A stretch of 5,492 nucleotides of DNA, taken from positions 1 to 5,492 of the forward strand of contig NZ_JACOQI010000052.1 of the NCBI RefSeq assembly GCF_014297285.1, in the 5' to 3' direction. Below the pieces are notes generated by a model. It did no database searches and was not told the DNA's origin. It was given only the letters and a program-made list of their open reading frames with translations. Below, piece after piece: positions 1-5,289 of the stretch; the stretch's first letter is position 1; each line of letters opens with the position of its first letter. Origin of the DNA: Dysosmobacter segnis (lineage in GTDB: Bacteria; Bacillota; Clostridia; Oscillospirales; Oscillospiraceae). The position numbers and the translations under genes are program-made.

Positions 1-291
1 CCGTGGATGTTCCCGTCCAGCAGAACAGGAGAAATGTACCACCCAGACTCGGTGGTAAACCTTCATAAGAAAATCCTCAAGGACGCGGGACTGGAGCATA
101 TCCGCTTTCATGATCTCCGCCATACCTTCGCAACGCTGGCACTGCAAAATGGCGTGGACGTCAAAACCGTCAGCAGTATGCTCGGCCACTATGATGCCGG
201 ATTCACACTCCGCACCTACACCCACGCTACGAGGCAGAAGCAAGACGAGGCAGCACAAACGATGGGCAGCTTCATGGCGCAGGTCATGTAA
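1..291 (+). CDS. Tyrosine recombinase (phage/ICE-type integrase), C-terminal fragment
   Basis: This is the last 96 residues of a site-specific tyrosine recombinase; the reading frame is open through base 1, so the gene starts left of the window. The family cuts and rejoins DNA at attachment sites through a 3'-phosphotyrosine intermediate and drives integration and excision of prophages and integrative conjugative elements. Visible catalytic residues, numbered from the window edge, are His37 and Arg40 in HDLRH, His63 in MLGH and the nucleophile Tyr73 in RTYTH. The first catalytic Arg would lie upstream, out of view. The spacing and the short tail after the Tyr match intact integrases, so the 3' end is complete (TAA at 289-291). 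An integrase reading rightwards and ending here suggests that a mobile element lies to the left with its end close by. XerC/D is less likely given the clostridial element-type sequence around LGHYDAGFTLRTYTHAT. The family call is firm; the specific element is unknown. Confidence 0.93.
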   Translation, partial: PWMFPSSRTGEMYHPDSVVNLHKKILKDAGLEHIRFHDLRHTFATLALQNGVDVKTVSSMLGHYDAGFTLRTYTHATRQKQDEAAQTMGSFMAQVM

Positions 292-311
292 GCAGAAAAA
301 AACCAAAAATG

Positions 312-341
312 CCGGAGAGAAGGCAAAAGCCTCCTCTCCGG
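312..341 (+). terminator. Hairpin terminator after the integrase gene
   Basis: CCGGAGAG (312-319) pairs with CTCTCCGG (334-341). Inside it AGGC (321-324) pairs with GCCT (329-332) around an AAAA loop, with one A/C mismatch between the two stems. It begins 20 bases after the integrase stop and is followed by a broken T-rich run (342-359). An A-rich run precedes it, so it could also act on leftward transcripts. The T tract is poor, so termination strength is uncertain. Confidence 0.6.
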
Positions 342-371
342 TACTCTTTAAGTCTTTCTACGCATTTCGTT

Positions 372-393
372 GTGTGGGTCACGGTGTGGGTCA
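372..393. repeat. Tandem pair of GTGTGGGTCA repeats
   Basis: GTGTGGGTCA occurs at 372-381 and again at 384-393, a 12-base period with a CG between. A looser inverted relative, GTGGGTTACCG on the minus strand, lies at 437-447. Short iterated sites about 80 bases past an integrase stop are what integrase arm-type or accessory binding sites look like, but this role is inferred only from position. Confidence 0.5.
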
Positions 394-684
394 GAGCTTC
401 TTCAAGATATGAGCAAAGGACACACCTTCGGTAACGGTAACCCACCGATTCTCTTAATTGCAAACAAACGGTTGAAATTGCATGGCACTTATTCTGTAAG
501 CAGTATACCATAAGCCTGGCAGAAAATGAAGTGAGAATTTATAGTCCACCCCATTCTTAGCGGTCAAAAAACGCACCGCTGTAACTAAAGAGCAGGCCCG
601 CTCCATCTCTTCATAGACAAAAAGTCATAGCTTTCGCTACCCACGCATAAGGGCAACATTTAAAAGAGTCGTTTAGAGCAAGGC
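394..684. other. Gene-poor stretch, possible attachment region or remnant
   Basis: No gene with a ribosome binding site and recognisable product is visible. It is richer in A and T than the gene to its right. One 50-codon minus-strand frame (454-606, starting ATG GAG CGG) is open but has no usable ribosome binding site and no recognised family. A tandem CGGTAA pair sits at 429-440. No tRNA gene or tRNA 3' end was found that would serve as a classical integration target. Confidence 0.45.
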
Positions 685-730
685 AAAAGCGCAAGCGACG
701 CACCAGATTTGGTGCGTCGCTTGTGCTTTT
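685..730 (-). terminator. Strong symmetrical intrinsic terminator of the surface-protein gene
   Basis: Arms 685-705 and 710-730 form a 21-bp stem around the 4-base loop GATT, with a single imperfect pair (G691 against T724, a wobble in plus-strand RNA). Each strand ends the stem in a TTTT run, so it can terminate transcription in either direction. It lies 50 bases past the stop of the minus-strand surface-protein gene, its most obvious client. It also insulates that gene from rightward read-through out of the integrase side. Confidence 0.85.
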
Positions 731-779
731 ATTTAGAAGAAGCAACCGATATGTGTATTTCTGAAAATTATGTCAAATA

Positions 780-3700
780 TCAGTGCTCGTAGCGCGTCCA
801 GTCGGGATCCCGGGTCAGCTTCGTCCAGACTTCGCCGCCCCGATCCTTGTAGTCATGGGAGTTGGTGGCTTCCTGCACCGCCAGATAGAACCAGTCACCG
901 GGGTTGCAGTCGGGCCACACCTTCATGCCCTCCAGCAGATCCTCTTCATCTTCCGGTGTCCGGTTCAAAACACGGTTAATCATGGTCATGGCCTGTGCCC
1001 GGGTGATATAGGTATCAGGGCGGAAGGTGCCGTCCGCAAAGCCCTGAATCCAGCCCAGCTCCGCGGCACGCTCAATATACTTCTCCGCCCAGTGGCCGCT
1101 GATGTCGGAGAACGTCCGGCTGCCGCTGCTGACACCGGTATCGAACCGGGCACAGATGGCCGCGAACTGAGCGCGGGTGATAGGCGCCTTGGGATCAAAG
1201 GTGGTGGCGCTGCGGCCCTGTACAATGCCCAGACCCGTCATGGTGGAAATCGCCGTGTTGGCCCAGTAGTCATTGGTCACGTCCGTGTAGGTGTTGCTGG
1301 TCAACAAATTGTCGTCCCGAACCTCGTCCGTCAGCAGGCGGAAGAAGATGGTGGTGGTCTCCGCACGGGAAATCAGGCCGTAGGGGTGGACATTGCCGTC
1401 GCTGTAGCCCTGAACGTAGGCAAAGTGATCCTCATCGTTCAGTATGCCGGGAGTTTCGGAGGAAGACCAACGGGCGTACAGGGTCACCACAGTTTTGTTG
1501 ACCTTCACATCATCGGTCACCTTGTCGGTGAGACGGGTATCGTAATACCAGCCCTCGAAACGGTAGCCGCTGCGGGTGGGGGTAGGCAGATCCTCGTAGT
1601 CCTTGACCCAGCTGCGGGACTTGGTCTCGGAGGAAATGACCTTGCCGCCGCTGGTGACATATTTCAGGGTGTAATCGTCGTCCTTGTCCTTGTCGGGAGT
1701 ATTGCTTCTCCACAGGGCGGTGATGGTCATGTTTTCAGCGGGCATGGCAGAGGGAATGGTCTTGTTCCAGCCTGCGAAGGTGTAGCCGCTCTTGGTGGGG
1801 TTGGCCGGACGGGTCACCGGCGTGCCGTAATCCTGCGTGATGGGGTCAATCTTGGTGCCGCCGTCCGTGTCAAAGGTAATGGTGTACTGATTCACCGTCC
1901 AGCGGGCAATATACTCCTCATCATAGTTTATCTCAATCGGGGTACCGGCGGGGGTCAGCTCGGGAGCCGGGTCATTGTCCTGCTCATTCGCGGACATGAC
2001 GATCACTCCGCCATCGCCGGGATCCTCTTCCTTATACTCCCAGCCCGCAAAGGTATAGCCGGTCTTGCTGGGCTCCGGAAGCTCGGCCTCAGAGCCGGAC
2101 AGATAATAGGTGACAGCCGCATCGCCGGAGTTCAGCTTGCCGCCGTCCAGATCCAGCGTCAGCTTGTAGAACATAATCTGGCCGGTGAGGGTATAGGTGC
2201 CGTCAGACTCCCGCTTCAGGTCGGTGAAGCGGATCTGACGCGCCCAGGTGAACTTCTGCTCCACGCCATCGGCGGGGTGCCAGGTTTCATCGCCCTTTGC
2301 CATCTGCTGATACACAAAAGCCTTGACCGGATTGCTTTCCTCAAGGCCATCACCCTCCGGGTCAGCAGTCTGGTCGCTCAGGGTCTGGGTGGTGGTGAGA
2401 TAGCCCACATGGAAACGGTTATCGGCGGCGTTGATGGCGCCGAAGTCGGTGCTCCGCACCAGCGCGCCGTCAATTTCATTTTCTTCACTGTCCACGGGCT
2501 TGATGACCACGTTGACGGTGGTGCTCTCCGTCTTGCACATGGTTTCAATGGTAGCGGCAACGCCGTCTTTGTTTCGAACCACTTCCCATGTTTTCTCGTC
2601 CGTGTTGTAGCGGAGCAAAGCTCCAACCTTTTCAGCCACAGCTGTATGCTTGACGCCATTGCAATGGTTTACATACACGTCACTGGTAACATACGGATCA
2701 GTCCGGATGATCACCTCGCAGGTGTACCCGTCCTGCGCGTTGCCCGCTACCTCACCGATGGTAAAGGTGCCCTTAACCACTTTCGTATCAAACGGCCCGT
2801 GTTCCTTGCTGTTCGTTACGCACTTGAGTTCAACTCCAAAAGCCGGATCCTGCGCAAGTTCATCCTCGGTGGGCGCTGTGGGCGCCGGAGGCGTTACCTC
2901 ATGCTTCACCTCAAAGGTGACATAGGGGGCGGTAGCATCATCACTGGGGCTCCATTTTGGGGTATCCTTGTCATAGTAGAGGGTAATCGTCTGGGGGGAT
3001 TCATTCTTCAGCGTATGGTTGCCATACGCAGTCTCATAATCGTCGACGTAGTCGTCAGCCGCCACCGCCACTTCGATATAATAGCCCTTGCTGTCGCTCC
3101 AAGAGGGCAGCTCCGGGATGGTAAGGCTGTCCTTTGTCAGCTCATAAGACTTTGCAGGATGCTTCGTGCTGTCAGTTTCGCACTCGACCTTTACGGCGTT
3201 TTCACCCAGCCCATCAATAATGTCATCTTCACCGGGAAGGGCAGGACAGGTAATCTCAATCTCAACCGGTGCATCGCTGGGATTAAACTTCCAGATGTTA
3301 TCTTTCTTATCCCAGAACCAGTAGACGGTAGGATCCTCCTGCCCATCCGCCAGCATATGGACGCCCTCGGTCTTAGCATATCCCTCATGGCCGGGATACC
3401 CATAATTGTAGTATTCAAGGAAGCCGCTGGCATCAATTGTCATGGGGCACACCCAAGGGTAATTATCTTTGCGCATGCCGAGGTTGCCGGGATTTGCAAC
3501 GACCTCGCCCAATTCATAGTTCCCCCAATAGGAAAGATTGTTGTTGCCGTCATTGCTACGCACATAGAGTGCGTAATGGTCTTCCACGCGATCACAGTCC
3601 AGCCTTACAGCGCAGCCGGTAGACAGTTCCCAAAAGCTATCGATAGCACTCTTCCCCGGCTTGGCAGGCTTATTTGCGTCCGGGTCAACAACCTTAACCG

Positions 3701-4202
3701 TGTATGTGCAGGTACCCCTAACCCAAACTGTATTTCGGTTAGTCAGCGGGTTGTCACTCTGGCTGAACGTACAATAAAACGTAATGGTAACCCTTGCCGT
3801 GCCTGCCTTTTTGGGGTTGACATTGACCTGCAAACAGTCTGCGCCGTCCCAATCTCCGCCCTGCCATTTTCCAATGACAATATCCTGATGCCCGTCCTTC
3901 GTGTTCACTTCCACAACATCCGGATCACTGGAAACAGCCTTTGCTCCGCAATATGCCATTGCATTGTACGAAGCGTTGGACGTGTCTAAAATTGGCATCG
4001 CTTTGAGCTGGCCAATCCCCGCTCCAATGGTAAAAGTTGTAGAATACTGTTTATTATAGCTTCTGCTCGTATCTAACGATCCGTAAACATTATCAGGGTT
4101 AGTCAGCGGATCCCAGTCACTCGCCTCCGCCATTGCGCTGACGGGCAGAAGCCCGAACACCAGCACAAGCGCCATCAAAGATGACAAAATCCTTCGTTTC
4201 AT
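780..4202 (-). CDS. Secreted cell-surface protein with InlB B-repeats and SLH domains
   Basis: 1140-residue exported protein, probably held on the cell wall. Residues 1-25 are a Sec signal peptide (MKRR, a hydrophobic stretch, cleavage after VSAMA). Residues about 85-172 resemble a bacterial Ig-like (Big_2) domain. Residues about 190-560 hold related units of roughly 100 residues rich in Tyr, Trp and Cys. Three InlB/Listeria-Bacteroides beta-grasp repeats follow (about 681-768, 773-831, 845-912), each with a G-Y-x-F-x-G-W core at 715, 806 and 879; the first carries an insertion of about 25 residues. Three SLH domains (about 922-965, 973-1020, 1031-1078) with SRAE, TRAQ and TRAQ motifs would bind secondary cell-wall polymer. 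A 60-residue Trp-rich tail resembles a degenerate fourth SLH. No catalytic domain is recognised, so adhesion or surface display is an inference. The start is fixed by the signal peptide and an AGGAGGA site. An intrinsic terminator separates it from the upstream recombinase gene. Confidence 0.93.
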   Translation of the reverse strand: MKRRILSSLMALVLVFGLLPVSAMAEASDWDPLTNPDNVYGSLDTSRSYNKQYSTTFTIGAGIGQLKAMPILDTSNASYNAMAYCGAKAVSSDPDVVEVNTKDGHQDIVIGKWQGGDWDGADCLQVNVNPKKAGTARVTITFYCTFSQSDNPLTNRNTVWVRGTCTYTVKVVDPDANKPAKPGKSAIDSFWELSTGCAVRLDCDRVEDHYALYVRSNDGNNNLSYWGNYELGEVVANPGNLGMRKDNYPWVCPMTIDASGFLEYYNYGYPGHEGYAKTEGVHMLADGQEDPTVYWFWDKKDNIWKFNPSDAPVEIEITCPALPGEDDIIDGLGENAVKVECETDSTKHPAKSYELTKDSLTIPELPSWSDSKGYYIEVAVAADDYVDDYETAYGNHTLKNESPQTITLYYDKDTPKWSPSDDATAPYVTFEVKHEVTPPAPTAPTEDELAQDPAFGVELKCVTNSKEHGPFDTKVVKGTFTIGEVAGNAQDGYTCEVIIRTDPYVTSDVYVNHCNGVKHTAVAEKVGALLRYNTDEKTWEVVRNKDGVAATIETMCKTESTTVNVVIKPVDSEENEIDGALVRSTDFGAINAADNRFHVGYLTTTQTLSDQTADPEGDGLEESNPVKAFVYQQMAKGDETWHPADGVEQKFTWARQIRFTDLKRESDGTYTLTGQIMFYKLTLDLDGGKLNSGDAAVTYYLSGSEAELPEPSKTGYTFAGWEYKEEDPGDGGVIVMSANEQDNDPAPELTPAGTPIEINYDEEYIARWTVNQYTITFDTDGGTKIDPITQDYGTPVTRPANPTKSGYTFAGWNKTIPSAMPAENMTITALWRSNTPDKDKDDDYTLKYVTSGGKVISSETKSRSWVKDYEDLPTPTRSGYRFEGWYYDTRLTDKVTDDVKVNKTVVTLYARWSSSETPGILNDEDHFAYVQGYSDGNVHPYGLISRAETTTIFFRLLTDEVRDDNLLTSNTYTDVTNDYWANTAISTMTGLGIVQGRSATTFDPKAPITRAQFAAICARFDTGVSSGSRTFSDISGHWAEKYIERAAELGWIQGFADGTFRPDTYITRAQAMTMINRVLNRTPEDEEDLLEGMKVWPDCNPGDWFYLAVQEATNSHDYKDRGGEVWTKLTRDPDWTRYEH

Positions 4203-4207
4203 AAGAT

Positions 4208-4214
4208 TCCTCCT
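4208..4214 (-). promoter_or_regulatory. Ribosome binding site of the surface-protein gene
   Basis: Minus-strand AGGAGGA ends 5 bases before the ATG at 4202-4200. It is a near-perfect anti-16S match and supports the chosen start directly ahead of the signal peptide. Confidence 0.88.
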
Positions 4215-4222
4215 CTAAAATG

Positions 4223-4228
4223 ATTATA
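4223..4228 (-). promoter_or_regulatory. Perfect -10 hexamer near the surface-protein gene, no clear -35
   Basis: Minus-strand TATAAT sits about 20 bases upstream of the ATG. The hexamers 16-18 bases further upstream (for example CTCTGG) do not resemble TTGACA, and a start site here would leave a leader of only about 14 bases. It may be the U-rich tail of the neighbouring hairpin rather than a promoter. Confidence 0.3.
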
Positions 4229-4229
4229 T

Positions 4230-4264
4230 AAAAGCGGTTCCGAACCCAGAGCCGCTGAGCTTTT
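4230..4264 (-). promoter_or_regulatory. Hairpin just before the surface-protein ribosome binding site
   Basis: AGCGG (4233-4237) pairs with CCGCT (4252-4256), extended by TC/GA after one poor pair. An outer alternative pairs AAAAGC (4230-4235) with GCTTTT (4259-4264). Read on the minus strand it is followed by TTTTATATAATCATTTT, so a weak intrinsic terminator acting as an attenuator is possible. The stem is short and pairs slightly better in plus-strand RNA, so the role is uncertain. Confidence 0.35.
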
Positions 4265-4288
4265 ATCGGAGAGCAGGTTTCTTTTCGC

Positions 4289-4396
4289 CACAGGGCGACA
4301 GCTGTTTTAGGGTCGAGCCAGACAGGGCAGGACAAGCGCTGGAGTCTATAGTACAGGTTGTGCCCACATAGCTGTTGCGGGTAGAATCGCCCTGTG
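4289..4396. repeat. 10-bp inverted repeat (CACAGGGCGA / TCGCCCTGTG)
   Basis: CACAGGGCGA at 4289-4298 is exactly inverted at 4387-4396, enclosing 88 bases between the recombinase terminator and the surface-protein gene. In minus-strand RNA the two arms could close a domain as a base stem. In DNA they could bound an invertible segment. The enclosed bases hold a plus-strand TATAGT at 4347-4352. Confidence 0.55.
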
Positions 4397-4452
4397 ATAT
4401 AATAAAAGCCGCAGTAAACTGCGACTTTTGACGGTGGTGACAAACCTGTACT
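4350..4452. repeat. 10-bp inverted repeat (AGTACAGGTT / AACCTGTACT)
   Basis: AGTACAGGTT at 4350-4359 is exactly inverted at 4443-4452. It interleaves with the 4289-4396 repeat rather than nesting in it, and it spans the recombinase terminator. The heptamer AACCTGT recurs at 5128-5134, upstream of the recombinase gene. It could be a recombination or binding site, or a pseudoknot-forming RNA arm. Confidence 0.5.
4404..4429 (-). terminator. Intrinsic terminator of the serine recombinase gene
   Basis: Arms 4404-4414 and 4419-4429 form an 11-bp stem around a 4-base loop. In minus-strand RNA the single odd pair is an allowed G-U, while in plus-strand RNA it would be a C-A mismatch, so the hairpin is adapted to leftward transcripts. 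A CTTTTATTATAT tail follows. It starts about 37 bases past the recombinase stop. Confidence 0.8.
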
Positions 4453-4466
4453 TCCCTCACCATTTT

Positions 4467-5051
4467 TTACAGTTCATGCGCCCATCTGAGAAATGTTTTG
4501 TGGGTAACGCTTAATCTCCGTGCGGCCTCCCGTGCGGAGATCTCCTTTTTCAGCCACGCCTGATGCACAGTGGGAAACTCCTTCGGCTGCACCAGTGGCG
4601 GACGCCCAAAACGCACGCCCTGCGCTTTCGCCACGGCGATGCCCTCCGCCTGTCGCTGCCGGATGAACTCCCGCTCCGTCTGAGCCACATAACTGAGCAA
4701 TTGCAAAACGATGTCGGCGATCAGCGTCCCGGTGAGATCCCGATTTTTTCGGGTATCCAGCAGGGGCATATCCAGCACCACGATGGCTGCGCCCTTCTCC
4801 TTGGTGATGATCCGCCATTGCTCCAGAATTTCGTTGTAATTCCGACCCAGCCGGTCAATGCTCTTGACCACAAGGGTATCACCCTCTTTCAACCTGCGAG
4901 TTAACCGTTGGTAATTCGCACGCTCAAAATTCTTGCCGGACTGCTTGTCTATGAAAATTTGCCTCAAATTCAGTCCAAACTCTTCCAGTGCAATGATCTG
5001 CCGTTGTTCGTTCTGTTCTTTCGTGGAAACTCTCGCATAACCATATTCCAT
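4467..5051 (-). CDS. Small serine recombinase, resolvase/DNA invertase family
   Basis: 194-residue recombinase of the Tn3-resolvase/Hin-invertase group, which makes double-strand breaks through a 5'-phosphoserine link and then resolves or inverts DNA between short sites. Ser9 in YARVST is the nucleophile; Arg7, Arg67 and Arg70 (IDRLGR) fit the active-site arginines. Residues 122-145 contain the conserved Q-T-E-R-E-F segment leading into the long dimer helix, followed by G-x-x-F-G-R-P-P at about 145-152. Residues 166-192 form the DNA-binding helix-turn-helix (ISAREAARRLSVTHKTFLRW). The length is normal and nothing is missing, so it should be active. ATG at 5051 is preferred (AAGGAGG 9 bases upstream); an in-frame TTG one codon earlier, at 5054, is the alternative. 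It is transcribed towards the surface-protein gene but has its own terminator at 4404-4429. Whether it is an invertase, a resolvase or a transposon relic cannot be told from the protein. Confidence 0.93.
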   Translation of the reverse strand: MEYGYARVSTKEQNEQRQIIALEEFGLNLRQIFIDKQSGKNFERANYQRLTRRLKEGDTLVVKSIDRLGRNYNEILEQWRIITKEKGAAIVVLDMPLLDTRKNRDLTGTLIADIVLQLLSYVAQTEREFIRQRQAEGIAVAKAQGVRFGRPPLVQPKEFPTVHQAWLKKEISAREAARRLSVTHKTFLRWAHEL

Positions 5052-5060
5052 CAAAATCAG

Positions 5061-5067
5061 CCTCCTT
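5061..5067 (-). promoter_or_regulatory. Ribosome binding site of the serine recombinase
   Basis: Minus-strand AAGGAGG lies 9 bases before ATG 5051 and 6 bases before TTG 5054. It supports a start here and leaves the choice between the two codons open, with ATG favoured. Confidence 0.85.
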
Positions 5068-5090
5068 CAAATGTTTTCAGCAAACATATT
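5068..5090. promoter_or_regulatory. Near-palindrome beside the recombinase start, possible operator or crossover site
   Basis: CAAATGTTT (5068-5076) and AAACATATTG (5082-5091) are inverted copies with a one-base insertion and a 5-base centre. A site of this size directly before the recombinase ribosome binding site could be where the recombinase or a repressor binds. This is inferred from symmetry and place only. Confidence 0.4.
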
Positions 5091-5106
5091 GTAAGGCTGC
5101 CACCAA
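5077..5106 (-). other. Possible 9-codon leader peptide ORF before the recombinase
   Basis: A minus-strand frame starts TTG GTG GCA GCC and stops at TGA (5077-5079). A strong GGAGGGAGG (5116-5124) lies 9 bases upstream, inside the loop of the 5100-5140 hairpin. A good ribosome site with no longer gene behind it suggests a tiny leader ORF. The non-ATG start and short length make this tentative. Confidence 0.25.
5088..5093 (-). promoter_or_regulatory. Possible -10 box for the serine recombinase
   Basis: Minus-strand TACAAT matches five of six consensus positions and lies about 37 bases before the ATG. No good -35 is found 16-18 bases upstream, so it is weak support for the recombinase promoter. 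Confidence 0.25.
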
Positions 5107-5140
5107 CCGCAGGCACCTCCCTCCGAGAACCTGTTGGTGG
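5100..5140 (-). promoter_or_regulatory. Hairpin in the recombinase leader
   Basis: CCACCAAC (5100-5107) pairs exactly with GTTGGTGG (5133-5140), with an inner AGG/CCT pairing and a loop holding the minus-strand GGAGGGAGG. Two more GGTGG copies follow at 5154-5158 and 5162-5166. It has no T tract in either direction, so it is not a terminator. It may be a leader structure or a protein-binding repeat. Confidence 0.45.
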
Positions 5141-5254
5141 TGATGTTAACTCTGGTGGGGCGGTGGTTCAAGTCTTTTCTGCTGCTGTCAGTCCTTTTGC
5201 CTGTACTAATTCCAAGGTGATTGTCACACTGCGCCCGCATGGGCTCATGGCACC
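5141..5254. other. Intergenic stretch with no firm gene
   Basis: Apart from the two GGTGG copies at its left end, nothing firm is visible. A minus-strand frame ending VTITLELVQAKGLTAAEKT (stop at 5168-5170) reads plausibly, but it has no well-spaced ribosome binding site and its upstream part is antisense to the 5290-5476 leader. Confidence 0.35.
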
Positions 5255-5283
5255 TTGACACCCCTTCCAATTTATCCTATAGT
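5255..5283 (+). promoter_or_regulatory. Near-consensus sigma-A promoter for the rightward gene
   Basis: TTGACA (5255-5260, perfect) and TATAGT (5278-5283, five of six) are separated by exactly 17 bases. Initiation is expected near 5290. CCTAT (5276-5280) and ATAGG (5288-5292) form an inverted repeat over the -10 and start site and could be an operator. It is divergent from the serine recombinase gene. Confidence 0.8.
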
Positions 5284-5289
5284 GATGAT

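Noticed and set aside
1729..1739. ATGTTTTCAGC shared between the surface gene (1729-1739) and the recombinase upstream palindrome (5071-5081)
   Set aside because: The first copy lies inside a codon run for an InlB repeat and does not carry the second palindrome arm, so an 11-base match is best explained by chance.
783..3989. Plus-strand open frame of 1068 codons opposite the surface-protein gene
   Set aside because: It is the mirror of the minus-strand gene, kept open by that gene's codon bias. It has no ribosome site, and its translation shows no domain, whereas the minus strand has a signal peptide, InlB repeats and SLH domains.
4289..4396. Cyclic di-GMP-I riboswitch, suggested by CACAGGGC in the surface-gene leader
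   Set aside because: The conserved core of that class (GGGACGCAAAGCC followed by a CCUAA-type segment) is absent, so the resemblance is limited to a few bases.
4117..4463. Minus-strand frames of 108 and 66 codons across the spacer and into the surface-protein gene
   Set aside because: They run through the recombinase terminator and the leader, the longer one also overlaps the signal-peptide region in another frame, and neither has a ribosome site or a recognisable protein.
5160..5176. tRNA-like T-arm (GGTTCAAGTC)
   Set aside because: The flanking bases do not form the 5-bp T stem, and no acceptor, D or anticodon arms surround it, so it is neither a tRNA nor a clear tRNA fragment.
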